Shown here: positions 18,569 through 28,578 of the stretch, in pieces
Layout of the letters: every line of letters starts with the position of its first letter
Numbering within the stretch: the first letter of the stretch is position 1
Origin: Chitinophaga agrisoli
GTDB taxonomy: Bacteria > Bacteroidota > Bacteroidia > Chitinophagales > Chitinophagaceae
DNA length: 64,000 nt
Reading direction: 5' to 3'
NCBI RefSeq assembly: GCF_008386695.1
Contig: NZ_VUOC01000004.1
Location: forward strand, 2,854,327-2,918,326
Notes under the pieces: model-generated
The model's database searches: none
What the model was told of the DNA's origin: nothing
Seen by the model: only the letters and a program-made list of their open reading frames with translations
Position numbers and translations under genes: made by a program

Positions 18569-21500
18569 ATGAATTCTACAAATTATAGTATTTTTAATTC
18601 GATTTTTGAATTCATCCAATCCCGAAGGGACCGGGTTCCTTATCCAATGAAATACCAAATACACCTATGCCGCCATTGGTTGCGCCAATGGTCTATCATG
18701 CGACTATTTACCTGCATGATGTTTTTCTATTTGTACCCAACACTTTCCACCAATGCTCAGACACACCATGTTGATTTTGACGCCAGTAAATGGAGCGGTT
18801 GCGAGCCCCTGGCTGTACAGTTCACCAACCATGCAGAATCCGGCTGGACCTCTCTTAACTGGAGCTTTGGCGTAGGAGCCGATGTGGCAGACCCAGACCC
18901 CGGCAGGATCTTTAACACACCTGGCGTATATACGGTAACGTTAACCGCTACCTACCCGGATGGCGTAGTAAAAGTAGATAAAACAGTGACCGTATACAAA
19001 AAGCCCACGCCGGTCTTTACTACATCCGCCACCAGCGGTTGCGCGCCGCTCCCCGTCACCTTTACAGACAAGAGCACCCCGGGCGATGGCGCCATTGCCA
19101 GCGTTACCTGGGACTTTGGCGATGGCATTAACGGTACCGGCAGCCCCGCTACCCATACCTATACGCTGGGAGGTAACCAGGTGGCCTCCATCATTGTCAT
19201 CAACAGCTTTGGCTGTAGCGCAGGCACTACCCAGCAGATAACCGTAAATGATGCGCCCAGGGTAGGCTTCACCGCAGATAAACGCAGCAGCTGCAGCCCT
19301 CCTTTAACGGTTAATTTCTCCAATACCAGCACCATCATAAGTAACGCCGCCATGACTTACCTGTGGGATTTTGGTGATGGTACTACCAGTACCACCGCCA
19401 GTCCGCAACATGTGTATACCAAACAAGGCACTTTTAATGTTACCCTTACCGCTACTGCGCCCGGCGGCTGTAAGCAAACGCTGAGCGCCCCCACCTACAT
19501 ACAGGTGATGAAGATGGTGCCTGATTTTGCGCTGGATGGTAAAGCCTGTGCGAAAACAGAGGTCAACCTGGTAAATAATACCAAACCAGCGCCCGTATCG
19601 GCCCTTTGGGAATTTCCCGACGGCAGCGTACATAACGGCGTAAATACCTCCTTCACTTTTGATCAGCCGGGTGACTACACCATCCGGATGACGGCCATAG
19701 GCACAGACTGCCAGGAAACCGTCACCAAAACGATCCACATTAATCCTTTACCACCGGTAAAATTTACAGTATCGCCTAACCCGGATTGCCATGTACCATC
19801 CAAAACGCAGTTCACGGCACAGACAACAGATGCTACCACCTGGGCATGGACCTTTGGAGACGGCAGCACCTCTACCGGTAAAAACCCGCTGCATAGCTAT
19901 ACTACAGAAGGATATTTCCCGGTAAAACTACAGGCCACCAACTCCTTCGGATGTTCCGATACCGCCACAGGTTTAGTGCAGATCCAGGTGCCAACCGTGA
20001 ACTTTACCATGAGTACCAATGGCGGTTGTATCCCTTTTACTGTGAATTTCGTTCCCTATGTAACCAGTGTGGACCCCGTAGTGAAATATAGCTGGGACTT
20101 TGGCGATGGTACTACCTCTAACCTGATGACGCCCAGCCACGAGTACACCAAAGAAGGTGACTATATTGTAACACTGGAGGTCGAAACACAGGCCGGATGT
20201 AAAGTATCCGCCACACAGCGCATAGAAGCAGGCACCAAAGTAGTAGTGGATTTTGATGTGGATCATTACAAAGGCTGCCAGACAGATATCTTCCATTTCA
20301 CTAATAAATCTGTGCCAAGAGGCACCGAGTGGCTCTGGATCTTCCCGCAGGATAACAGTTCTGAATCCGCAGAAAATCCCAACCACCAGTTTAACCAGAT
20401 AGGCACGCATGATGTAACGCTGACAGTGATCAACCACGGTTGTTACAATACGCTTACCAAACCGCTCCTGATCGAGATCTATCCACCGGTAGCGCGTTTT
20501 AATGTAATGCCGGACTGCGTGAATAAATATGACCGGCAGTTTAATGACGCGTCTGATTTTGGCGCCAGCACCGGCCCTAAATCCTGGTTATGGGAGTTTG
20601 GCGATGGTACTACATCAACCGAACAGAATCCCAAACATACTTACCTTAAAACGGGCATCTACTGGGTAAAGCTAACCGTAGACAACGGCAGTTGTACGTC
20701 CAATCTAACCCAGCAGGTACGCATCATTGATGAGCGCCCCGTAATAACTGCGGATACTACTAACATATGCCCCGGCGATTCCGTAAAATTCAGTCTCGCC
20801 GGCCCGCTGGATCCGGACCTGATCATCAGCTATCTATGGACGTTCGCCGATGGCAGCGTGTCTACCGATCGTGAACCAGGCTTTCATACTTTCCTGTCGC
20901 CCGGCGCCTATCCGGTCACATTGACTATCATGGATCTTAACCGCTGTGTGACAACCTCCGCTCCTTTTACTATTACAGTGAACGGTATTACGCCGGATTT
21001 CACCGTTACGGGCGATTGTAAGGATAAACCTTTCACCTTCACCGATGCTACCACTACCAAATTCCCCACCCGGTTAGTCTCCTGGACCTGGGATTTTGGC
21101 GATGGCAGCTCCCCCGACACAGTTACGCAGAAACCAAACAACTACGTACACACCTTCCCGGACATGCTTACATATGGCGTTAAATTAACCGTAAAGGATA
21201 GTCTGGGCTGTGTAGCCAGCGTCGTAAAACCGGCTATTGTAAACAAGGTGGCCGTGAACATTGTAGTGCCGGGGCAGGAAGCCTGCCAGGATAAGACCTT
21301 CAATTTCTCCAATAACTCCACTGGCAAAAGCCTTACCTATGCCTGGAGTTTCGGGGATGGTGGTACCAGCACAGACGCCACGCCACAGCATACCTATACT
21401 GCCGTTGGACAATATACCATCAAGCTCACAGTAACCGATATAGACGGCTGTACCGCCAGCCAGGATGCGCCCAACCTTATTACCGTGCGCAACCCCAAAG

Positions 21501-23503
21501 CAGCATTCAACTTCCCTACAGACCTGGCGCCTTGTCCGCCGGTATTGGTGCCCTTTACCAACAGCTCTTCTGATTATGATAATGTGGCCTGGCAGTTTGG
21601 CGATGGCAGTACCTCTCCGGAGCTTACCCCCGGCCACGCCTATAGCCGCCCTGGCAGCTATACTGTATCGCTGCGGGTAATGACAGATGGCGGCTGCGTG
21701 GACACCGCCACCAGATCACTCACCATACAAGGCCCGGACGGTACCCAGAAAGCCACGCCCACAGAGGGCTGCTGGCCGCTGAAAGTATCCATGACCGCCC
21801 AAAGCAGCAACGCCGTAAAATACCTGTGGGATTTTGATGATGGGCATATCGTGATCACTACCACACCTACTACAGACTATCAATATCCAAAAGAAGGCAT
21901 TTACCGCCCCCGCGTGATCCTGGAAGACGCCAAAGGCTGTCAGGTACCGGCTTTGGGTGATGATAAGATCGTGGCAGACCGGGTAACCGCCCGCTTTACC
22001 ATAGATCCTAAACAGGCCTGCGACGGCGGATATGTGTACTTCACCGACAAAAGCATCAGCATCACCCAGGACTCCCTGGGTCTGCCAATGACTTACAAAT
22101 GGGACTTCGGTATTCCTGACAGAACGGACGACACCGCCAACGTGCCCACGCCCCGTTTCCTGTATGACCAGGTGGGCACTTACCCGGTAAAGCTATTCGT
22201 GACCAGCTCCTACGGCTGTACCAACGAGATCACTATACCAACCGTAGTACCACCCACACCGGAGGCCGCTATCACGCCCATACCGCCACTATGCGCCGGC
22301 GGTACCGTAAAGCTGCAGGGTTTTGATACCAAACAGCTGCCGGGCACCAAATGGCAGTGGAAAATAGACCCAAACCGTGTATATGAGACCGTTGAGCCGC
22401 CTATCCTGAATTTCGACACGCCGGGCCTCACCAACGTAATACTCACCATCACTAATGGCGATGGCACCTGTCCGGATACTGCCAGCACCGTTATACGGGT
22501 GGCGGAAATACCAGCCCTGGCGCCCCGGCCGGCGCAGGCTAACATCTGCCTGGGCCAGTCGCTGGAGCTGCAGGCCAACGTGGCAGCCGGTACAGAAGTG
22601 ACCTGGACGGACTACGCAATCTCCGATCCCCGCAGTCCTAACCCGCGGATAACCCCCAGCCGTGATACTACCTATCACGTACTGGCGGAGAACGAGGCCG
22701 GCTGTACCCGCGAAGCGGATGTAGCGGTCACCGTTACGCAGCCGCATGTAGTAAACGCCTCAGACGTATCTATCTGCGCCGGTAAAAAAGTACAGCTCCA
22801 TGCCAGCGGGGCTACCCGTTATAAATGGATCCCGGAAACCGGCCTTAACCGCGCGGACATTGCCGATCCTATGGCCAGTCCCACCGCTACCACCACTTAC
22901 CAGGTGATAGGCTTTGGCGATAATACCTGCTTTACCGATACCACCGCAGTGAACGTAACGGTAAACCCATCCCCGGTCATCAATGCCGGCCCGGACCAGG
23001 TAGTCGCCACCGGCTCAGAGGTACACCTGCAGCTCGAAAGCAGCCCGGATGTGACCAGCGTACAATGGCAGCCCGCCACTTACCTGAGCTGTACGGATTG
23101 CCTCACGCCACTGGTCCTGCCAAAAGAAACCATGACCTACCATGTAACCGCTACCAATCAATATAGCTGCGTAAGCATAGACGATGTGAATATCAAGCTG
23201 GTATGTCTTTCCAGCTCCGTATTCCTGCCAAATACCTTTAGCCCCAACGGCGATGGCCAGAATGATATATTCTACATCCGGGGCCGTGGCGTGAAGAACG
23301 TGAAGGTGTTCCGCATCTTTAACCGCTGGGGCGAGCTGGTGTTTGAACGCAATGATATCAATACGGAAGATATCTCCACCGGCTGGGATGGCCGCTACAA
23401 AGGCGTGCTCCTGAACCCGGATGTGTTTATTTATTATGCGGAAATGATGTGCGATACCAATGAGACCTATACACTGAAGGGGAATGTGACCTTACTGAGG
23501 TAA
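18569..23503 (+). CDS. Giant PKD-repeat surface protein with T9SS type B sorting domain
   Basis: A protein of up to 1644 residues. About fourteen PKD/Ig-like repeats are marked by W-x-FGDG-type cores (VTWDFGDG, YLWDFGDG, WAWTFGDG, YSWDFGDG, WLWEFGDG and others) from about residue 70 to 1220, then Ig-like segments rich in AGxxVxLxAsG. The last 90 residues are the gliding-motility-associated/CHU_C domain (FLPNTFSPNGDGQNDIFYI, FRIFNRWGELVFE, GWDG, ending GNVTLLR). That domain directs outer-membrane export by T9SS. A signal peptide begins at an internal Met (18698, MRLFTCMMFFYLYPTLSTNA); the true start may be 18698 or 18647 rather than 18569. It is the first gene of cassette 1. Confidence 0.9.
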   Translation: MNSTNYSIFNSIFEFIQSRRDRVPYPMKYQIHLCRHWLRQWSIMRLFTCMMFFYLYPTLSTNAQTHHVDFDASKWSGCEPLAVQFTNHAESGWTSLNWSFGVGADVADPDPGRIFNTPGVYTVTLTATYPDGVVKVDKTVTVYKKPTPVFTTSATSGCAPLPVTFTDKSTPGDGAIASVTWDFGDGINGTGSPATHTYTLGGNQVASIIVINSFGCSAGTTQQITVNDAPRVGFTADKRSSCSPPLTVNFSNTSTIISNAAMTYLWDFGDGTTSTTASPQHVYTKQGTFNVTLTATAPGGCKQTLSAPTYIQVMKMVPDFALDGKACAKTEVNLVNNTKPAPVSALWEFPDGSVHNGVNTSFTFDQPGDYTIRMTAIGTDCQETVTKTIHINPLPPVKFTVSPNPDCHVPSKTQFTAQTTDATTWAWTFGDGSTSTGKNPLHSYTTEGYFPVKLQATNSFGCSDTATGLVQIQVPTVNFTMSTNGGCIPFTVNFVPYVTSVDPVVKYSWDFGDGTTSNLMTPSHEYTKEGDYIVTLEVETQAGCKVSATQRIEAGTKVVVDFDVDHYKGCQTDIFHFTNKSVPRGTEWLWIFPQDNSSESAENPNHQFNQIGTHDVTLTVINHGCYNTLTKPLLIEIYPPVARFNVMPDCVNKYDRQFNDASDFGASTGPKSWLWEFGDGTTSTEQNPKHTYLKTGIYWVKLTVDNGSCTSNLTQQVRIIDERPVITADTTNICPGDSVKFSLAGPLDPDLIISYLWTFADGSVSTDREPGFHTFLSPGAYPVTLTIMDLNRCVTTSAPFTITVNGITPDFTVTGDCKDKPFTFTDATTTKFPTRLVSWTWDFGDGSSPDTVTQKPNNYVHTFPDMLTYGVKLTVKDSLGCVASVVKPAIVNKVAVNIVVPGQEACQDKTFNFSNNSTGKSLTYAWSFGDGGTSTDATPQHTYTAVGQYTIKLTVTDIDGCTASQDAPNLITVRNPKAAFNFPTDLAPCPPVLVPFTNSSSDYDNVAWQFGDGSTSPELTPGHAYSRPGSYTVSLRVMTDGGCVDTATRSLTIQGPDGTQKATPTEGCWPLKVSMTAQSSNAVKYLWDFDDGHIVITTTPTTDYQYPKEGIYRPRVILEDAKGCQVPALGDDKIVADRVTARFTIDPKQACDGGYVYFTDKSISITQDSLGLPMTYKWDFGIPDRTDDTANVPTPRFLYDQVGTYPVKLFVTSSYGCTNEITIPTVVPPTPEAAITPIPPLCAGGTVKLQGFDTKQLPGTKWQWKIDPNRVYETVEPPILNFDTPGLTNVILTITNGDGTCPDTASTVIRVAEIPALAPRPAQANICLGQSLELQANVAAGTEVTWTDYAISDPRSPNPRITPSRDTTYHVLAENEAGCTREADVAVTVTQPHVVNASDVSICAGKKVQLHASGATRYKWIPETGLNRADIADPMASPTATTTYQVIGFGDNTCFTDTTAVNVTVNPSPVINAGPDQVVATGSEVHLQLESSPDVTSVQWQPATYLSCTDCLTPLVLPKETMTYHVTATNQYSCVSIDDVNIKLVCLSSSVFLPNTFSPNGDGQNDIFYIRGRGVKNVKVFRIFNRWGELVFERNDINTEDISTGWDGRYKGVLLNPDVFIYYAEMMCDTNETYTLKGNVTLLR

Positions 23504-23521
23504 CCGCTTTTATACCAGATG

Positions 23522-23575
23522 ATCAGCCTTTGGTTGTAGCAGTAATTGCTGGTAACCAAAGGCTGATTGCTTTTA
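23522..23575 (+). terminator. Strong rho-independent terminator between the two adhesin genes
   Basis: A perfect 14-bp stem, ATCAGCCTTTGGTT (23522-23535) with AACCAAAGGCTGAT (23554-23567), is followed by TGCTTTT. It begins 18 bp after the stop of the 1644-residue protein and separates it from the downstream adhesin-PorP unit. Confidence 0.9.
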
Positions 23576-23610
23576 AGACCGCCTTTTACACAGGCCGCGG
23601 CATTTGCCAC

Positions 23611-23722
23611 TGATACTATTTAACCATTATTTTCACCAGCTTAGCTTCGCTTCTCCTTCGGTTGAGGTTCGCTTAAGGTTCGATTAAGGTATATCCACGC
23701 CCTGAATGTTAAAATAGTATCA
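23611..23722. repeat. 112-bp element bounded by inverted repeats
   Basis: TGATACTATTTAAC (23611-23624) and GTTAAAATAGTATCA (23708-23722) are inverted copies with a one-base indel. Between them lies an AGGTTCG(C/A)TTA direct repeat (about 23664-23690) next to TTCGCTTCTCCTTCG. There is no ORF. It could be a small non-autonomous element or an internal structured repeat. I see no target-site duplication that would settle this. Confidence 0.55.
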
Positions 23723-23774
23723 GGAACCATCCCTTCCCACACCCTGCTTCCGGACATAGGATTTAAAATATATT

Positions 23775-23782
23775 TATTTTTG
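23775..23782 (+). promoter_or_regulatory. Putative -7 box of the second adhesin-PorP unit
   Basis: TATTTTTG matches TAnnTTTG and lies 40 bp upstream of the ATG at 23822. No clear TTG is seen at the expected -33 spacing. Confidence 0.5.
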
Positions 23783-23821
23783 CGTTAATTTGTGCTATAT
23801 TATAAGGCCATAACTATACCT

Positions 23822-26677
23822 ATGAAAAGCCCAGTGCCTACATTTTTGCCGGCATTATTGCCATTTACACTGCTAATCGCAGGGCTACTGTACAGCATCC
23901 GCGCCAATGGTCAGCAGGCCAATTTTACCTACACCGCATCCCCTGCCAGCCTTTGCGCCCCCACCACCATTTCATTACAGAACACCAGCTCCGGCTTTGC
24001 CCTTGCCTATAACTGGGACCTGGGCGATGGCACCACCTCGCATATAGCCAATCCGCAGGTGAGCTATACCCAGCCAGGTACCTACCGCATTACCCTGTCT
24101 GTGGATTATGCCAATGGCACCAGCCAGGTCTGGAAGGAGGTGACGGTGAACGCCTCCCCCACCGGGGCAGACTTTAGCGTAAACACCGCCAACAGCTGTA
24201 AGCCGTTTACTGCCATTTTTACTGACCATACACTAAATGCCACATCCCGCACGTGGGACTTTGGCGATGGTACGCCGTCCCAGACCACCAGCAGCGGCGC
24301 CGTATCGCACGCCTATACACGCACCGGCAATTTTACAGTAACATTGGTCGCCAGCAACGCTTTTGGCTGCTCGCAAACGGTCGTAAAACCTTCGCTGGTG
24401 AATATAGCCGTACCCATTATTGATATCAGCGGGACTAACCTGAACGGTTGTGCGCCGGTAACAGCCTCCCTGATGGCTAATGTTACCACCAACAATAACG
24501 ACCCGGCCGCCCAATATGTATGGGCCTTTGGCGATGGTACCACCCAAACCACTACCACCGGCAATGTAAACCACACCTATAATGGCCTGGGGAACTTTAG
24601 CGTTACTGTTACCGCTACTACCCAGCAGGGCTGCGCCGCCTCCCTTACCACCGGTCAGATGGTGCGTACCGGTACCCGGCCATCTAACGTAAGCTTTACC
24701 GCCACCCCGGGCACCGCCTGCGCCGGCGATCCTATACGCCTGCTGGCCAATGCCAGCAATGCAGATACGTACAGCTGGGATTTTGGCGATGGTACTACGC
24801 AGGAAGGCCCTCAGAACGATATTACCCATGGATTCCGGAGCAACGGCAGTATTATGGTGCAGATGAAAGCCGGGCAGAATGGCTGTTTCACCGGCAGCGC
24901 TCCGGTAACGGTACAGATTACCGGGCCAGCGGCGCACTTCACGTATAGCCGCTCCTGCGCCAACCGCAACACTTTTTCCTTTACCAATACCACCAGCGCT
25001 GCCAACCCGGTTACTTATGAGTGGGATTTTGGTGATGGCAGCCCGCTGGAATACACCCGGGACGCTACCCATACCTATAGCCGTACCGGCAACTACACCG
25101 TACGTATGACAGTGAGGGAAACTACCGGTACCTGTACCAGCAGTGATTTCCAGACAGTGGCTTATTTCCGGCCGGATTTTAGTACCGGCATCAGCACCAT
25201 CTGCCGGGGCAGCAATATCAGCTATGGGGTACTGAATGTGCCCCAGCAGCTGGCAGACCATTACAGCTGGCGGTTTGGAGACAACAGTCAGCAAAACTCC
25301 ACCAGCCCGGATATTACCAAAGCCTACCAGCAAAGCGGCACTTTTACAGATACACTGATCATTTTCTATAAAGACCCGGCTGTATACTGCAACGATACCG
25401 TAGTAAAGGTTAACTATCTCACTATCATGGCCCCGGTGGCGTCCTTCACTATCGGGCAAGCCTGCGTGGAGCAACCGGTTATTTTCACTGATAAGTCCCA
25501 GACCTGGCCTAACATACCCCTTACCAACTGGACCTGGAACCTGGGGGGCGGCGTGGTTATCAGCACGCAAAACCCACCGCCTACCAAATACAGAGGGCCA
25601 GGCACCTTTCCTGTAACGCTGGTGATAACAGATGCCCGTAACTGCCGCGATTCCATTACCCAGCACATTACCGTACATCCAACGCCTTTTGTTACCATTG
25701 CCGCGCCCAGCTACAAGATCTGCGAGGGCAACAGCATTACGCTCAATACACAAACAGACGGTAACGTTATCTGGAGCCCAAACACCCAGCTAAGCTGCGT
25801 GAACTGCGTAAGCCCGGTAGCGAGCCCTGTTACTAATACCCAATACGTAGCTACCGCCAGCAATGCCTTTGGCTGCAGTGTAACCGACACCGTGAATGTT
25901 ACCGTAGTGCCAGTGGTACAACTGGCCACCCGCCCGGATACTACCCTCTGTGTGGGCGGTTCCGTACAACTCACCGCCAGCGGCGCTGCCAGCTATACCT
26001 GGACGCCCGCCACCTACCTCACCGCTGCCAACATCAACAACCCGGTGAGCACCCCGGTACAGGATATCACCTACACCGTTACTGGCGTTAACGACGCCAG
26101 CTGTCCCAGCGCTAACCAACAGGTAACATTACACGTAAAGCCCCTGCCTACCGTAAATGCCGGACCGGACCAGACAGTGACCGCCGGTACCCGCGTACAG
26201 CTGGAAGCCAGCGGCAGCCCGGATATCACACAGTGGGAATGGATGCCCGGCAATGGCATAGACTGTCCTCACTGCCCCTTTACCCAGGCAGATGTACGTC
26301 AGCCAGGCAGCTACACTATAAAGGTTACCAATGTGGATGGCTGTACCAACAGCGATCTGGTGGATATTCACCTGGTATGCGACCGGAACGAAGTATACAT
26401 TCCAAACGCCTTCAGCCCCAATGGGGACGGCCAAAACGATATTTTTTATCCTCGCGGAAAAGGAGTTAACTTTATCAAATCCTTCCGCATATTTAACCGT
26501 TGGGGACTGGAAGTATTTAAACGGGAAAACATTAACATAGAAGATATTAGTGCCGGATGGAACGGCGCCTATAAAAACCAGCCGCAACCGGCCGAAGTTT
26601 ACATCTACGTAATAGAGGCCAGATGCGACAGTAATGAGATGTTCGAGCTGAAGGGAAATGTGACTTTATTAAGATAA
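23822..26677 (+). CDS. PKD-repeat surface protein with T9SS type B sorting domain
   Basis: A 951-residue protein starting at the ATG at 23822 (MKSPVPTFLPALLPFTLLIAG signal peptide); a GTG ten codons upstream is possible. At least six PKD-type repeats are visible (YNWDLGDG, RTWDFGDG, YVWAFGDG, YSWDFGDG, YEWDFGDG, YSWRFGDN), then Ig-like modules, and a C-terminal CHU_C sorting domain (YIPNAFSPNGDGQNDIFYP, FRIFNRWGLEVFK, GWNG, GNVTLLR). It is probably exported by T9SS and retained at the surface or in the matrix. It ends 19 bp before the PorP/SprF gene, so the two form an operon. Confidence 0.92.
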   Translation: MKSPVPTFLPALLPFTLLIAGLLYSIRANGQQANFTYTASPASLCAPTTISLQNTSSGFALAYNWDLGDGTTSHIANPQVSYTQPGTYRITLSVDYANGTSQVWKEVTVNASPTGADFSVNTANSCKPFTAIFTDHTLNATSRTWDFGDGTPSQTTSSGAVSHAYTRTGNFTVTLVASNAFGCSQTVVKPSLVNIAVPIIDISGTNLNGCAPVTASLMANVTTNNNDPAAQYVWAFGDGTTQTTTTGNVNHTYNGLGNFSVTVTATTQQGCAASLTTGQMVRTGTRPSNVSFTATPGTACAGDPIRLLANASNADTYSWDFGDGTTQEGPQNDITHGFRSNGSIMVQMKAGQNGCFTGSAPVTVQITGPAAHFTYSRSCANRNTFSFTNTTSAANPVTYEWDFGDGSPLEYTRDATHTYSRTGNYTVRMTVRETTGTCTSSDFQTVAYFRPDFSTGISTICRGSNISYGVLNVPQQLADHYSWRFGDNSQQNSTSPDITKAYQQSGTFTDTLIIFYKDPAVYCNDTVVKVNYLTIMAPVASFTIGQACVEQPVIFTDKSQTWPNIPLTNWTWNLGGGVVISTQNPPPTKYRGPGTFPVTLVITDARNCRDSITQHITVHPTPFVTIAAPSYKICEGNSITLNTQTDGNVIWSPNTQLSCVNCVSPVASPVTNTQYVATASNAFGCSVTDTVNVTVVPVVQLATRPDTTLCVGGSVQLTASGAASYTWTPATYLTAANINNPVSTPVQDITYTVTGVNDASCPSANQQVTLHVKPLPTVNAGPDQTVTAGTRVQLEASGSPDITQWEWMPGNGIDCPHCPFTQADVRQPGSYTIKVTNVDGCTNSDLVDIHLVCDRNEVYIPNAFSPNGDGQNDIFYPRGKGVNFIKSFRIFNRWGLEVFKRENINIEDISAGWNGAYKNQPQPAEVYIYVIEARCDSNEMFELKGNVTLLR

Positions 26678-26696
26678 TTTTTTAAACCCATACCCT

Positions 26697-27740
26697 ATGA
26701 AAAGACTGTTACGCAGCCTGCTGCTAATGGTTATTACAGGAACCTGTGCCCTGACGCCGGCCCGTGTAGCCGCGCAGGATATACATTTATCCCAGTTCTA
26801 TGAAACGCCCATCTTACGTAACCCGGCTCTCATCGGCATCTTCAATGGCGATGTGCGCGTACAGGCGGTATACCGCAACCAGTGGAACAGCGTTACCGTT
26901 CCTTACCAGACAGGCAGTATCAGTGGGGAAATGAAGTTCCCGGTAGGTATGAGCAATAACTTCGTTACCGCTGGCCTCCAGATGACATACGACCGCGCTG
27001 GCACCTCCCGCCTGCAGTCTGTACAGGTATTACCAGCATTCAACTTCCATAAATCGCTGAGCGAGGATAAAAGCAGCTTCCTTTCCCTGGGTGTTATGGG
27101 CGGCATTGTACAACGCCAGTTTGATCCCACCCACCTGACTTTCAACAACCAATATACCAATGGCCGTTTTGATCCCTATGCGCCTACCGGCGAAGATGGC
27201 CGGCTGGCCCTGCGGGGATATGCCTACCTGGATGCAGGCATAGGTCTTAGCTACAACGGCACCCTGGGCGAAAACACCAACTTCTTCCTGGGCGCCGCAG
27301 CATTTCACCTCAATAGGGCCAAGGTTTCCTTTTATAAAGACGACGGTATAGAGCTGGATATGAAATTCACTATCAATGCTGGTATTACCGTACCGGTATC
27401 TGAAAATGTAAAGGTGATAGCCCAGTATAACGAACTGCACCAGGGCGCCTACAGTGAGTTTATCGGCGGCGCGCTCGTGGGTTACGGCCTCCTGGACCAG
27501 GGCCTGGAGTCTGACCGGGGCATCTACGGCGGCCTTTTCCTCCGCTGGAACGATGCCGTAGTGCCCACCATCAAGCTGGATATGGGCAGCTGGGAAGTTG
27601 CCACCAGCTACGACGCTAACATCTCCGCCCTGCGCACCGCCAGCCAGAGCTTTGGCGGTTTTGAGATCTCCCTGGTATTCAAAAGCTTCCTGAACAGCCG
27701 GAACAGTACCCTGGAAAGCACCAACTGCCCGCGGTTCTGA
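26697..27740 (+). CDS. PorP/SprF family T9SS outer-membrane partner
   Basis: A 347-residue outer-membrane barrel with a signal peptide ending near VAAQD. It carries the family opening DIHLSQFYETPILRNPALIGIFNGD and the typical RVQAVYRNQWNSVTVPYQT. PorP/SprF proteins occur next to type B T9SS cargo; SprF is needed for the adhesin SprB in gliding bacteria. Here it follows the 951-residue adhesin by 19 bp, which makes that adhesin its likely client. It ends in NCPRF and no extra domain is present. Confidence 0.93.
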   Translation: MKRLLRSLLLMVITGTCALTPARVAAQDIHLSQFYETPILRNPALIGIFNGDVRVQAVYRNQWNSVTVPYQTGSISGEMKFPVGMSNNFVTAGLQMTYDRAGTSRLQSVQVLPAFNFHKSLSEDKSSFLSLGVMGGIVQRQFDPTHLTFNNQYTNGRFDPYAPTGEDGRLALRGYAYLDAGIGLSYNGTLGENTNFFLGAAAFHLNRAKVSFYKDDGIELDMKFTINAGITVPVSENVKVIAQYNELHQGAYSEFIGGALVGYGLLDQGLESDRGIYGGLFLRWNDAVVPTIKLDMGSWEVATSYDANISALRTASQSFGGFEISLVFKSFLNSRNSTLESTNCPRF

Positions 27741-27796
27741 GAAAGGCCGCAGGGGCCGGCCAAATGGGACAGCCGTGGAAAGCATGCTTAGGAAAC

Positions 27797-27869
27797 CGCG
27801 AAGGACTTGCCAGCCTGCAGTCCGTAACAGCCCCGCCAGCTTGCCGTTCGCGAAAGACCTGCCGGCTCG
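27797..27869. repeat. Two imperfect direct repeats
   Basis: CGCGAAGGACTTGCCAGCCTG (split here as CGCGAAGGACTTGCC + AGCCTG, 27797-27817) recurs at 27849-27869 as CGCGAAAGACCTGCC + GGCTCG, 52 bp apart, in the gap before the peroxiredoxin gene. The meaning is unclear. Confidence 0.4.
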
Positions 27870-27912
27870 TAGCCTTTAACCGGTAAGGCTAAAAAAGCTA
27901 CCCGCAATAGCT

Positions 27913-27920
27913 TATTTTTG
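27913..27920 (+). promoter_or_regulatory. Putative -7 box of the peroxiredoxin gene
   Basis: TATTTTTG matches TAnnTTTG, 47 bp upstream of the ATG at 27967. No TTG is evident at -33. Confidence 0.45.
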
Positions 27921-27966
27921 CACCTCAACACCGTTTTACTATTCACACCTGGAAAATTATTAAACT

Positions 27967-28437
27967 ATGAGTCTGACAGTAGGAACCAAAGCACCGGAAT
28001 TTGCTTTATTCAATACAGAAAAGCAAAAAGTATCCCTGGGCGACTATCAAGGCAAGAACCTGGTGATCCTGTTCTTCCCGATGGCATTCACCAGCACCTG
28101 CACCGCAGAGCTGTGCTCCATCCGTGACAGCATCAGCGTCTACAACGACCTGAATACGGACGTAGTAGGTATTTCTGTAGATTCCCCCTTTACCCTGGGC
28201 AAGTTCAAGGCAGAACAGCAACTGAACTTCCCCCTGTTATCAGACTTTAACAAGGAGGCCTCCCAGGCATACGGCGCTTTCTATGACACCTTTGTGCTGG
28301 AACTGAAGGGCGTATCCAAAAGGGCCGCCTTTGTGGCTGATAAAGACGGGAACCTCCGTTATGCGGAAGTGCTGGAGAAGGCTTCTGATCTGCCTGATTT
28401 TGAAGCTATTAAGCAAACCTTAGCCGGCCTGCAATAA
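27967..28437 (+). CDS. Peroxiredoxin (AhpC/TSA family, BCP/AhpE-like)
   Basis: A 156-residue cytosolic thiol peroxidase that reduces H2O2 and organic peroxides. The peroxidatic Cys45 sits in FPMAFTSTCTAELC. A second Cys at position 50 is placed as the resolving cysteine of BCP/PrxQ-type atypical two-Cys enzymes. The thioredoxin fold is supported by SLGDYQGKNLVILFF and VVGISVDSPFTLGKF. It is monocistronic, with a TATTTTTG box upstream and a strong terminator downstream. Confidence 0.93.
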   Translation: MSLTVGTKAPEFALFNTEKQKVSLGDYQGKNLVILFFPMAFTSTCTAELCSIRDSISVYNDLNTDVVGISVDSPFTLGKFKAEQQLNFPLLSDFNKEASQAYGAFYDTFVLELKGVSKRAAFVADKDGNLRYAEVLEKASDLPDFEAIKQTLAGLQ

Positions 28438-28473
28438 AATGGATGGCAAACCGTTAAAATTTTTCTAAAAAAC

Positions 28474-28516
28474 GGCGGCAGGCCATCATTTTGGCCTGCC
28501 GTTTGTTACTTTTATA
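28474..28516 (+). terminator. Rho-independent terminator of the peroxiredoxin gene
   Basis: CGGCAGGCC (28476-28484) pairs with GGCCTGCCG (28493-28501), followed by TTTGTTACTTTTA. It lies 37 bp after the stop codon. Confidence 0.85.
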
Positions 28517-28578
28517 GTGTAATTCTATCGGAAATTAAATCGAGTAATATTTGAAAAAATCTTTATCTTTATAATACT

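Noticed and set aside
18941-19156. Small antisense ORFs in the PKD gene
   Set aside because: These are shadows of the repetitive coding frame without start signals.
24233-25753. 506-residue antisense ORF
   Set aside because: It is opposite the PKD-repeat gene, rich in Gly/Ala/Val with no domain, and exists because the repeats' codon use leaves few stops on the other strand.
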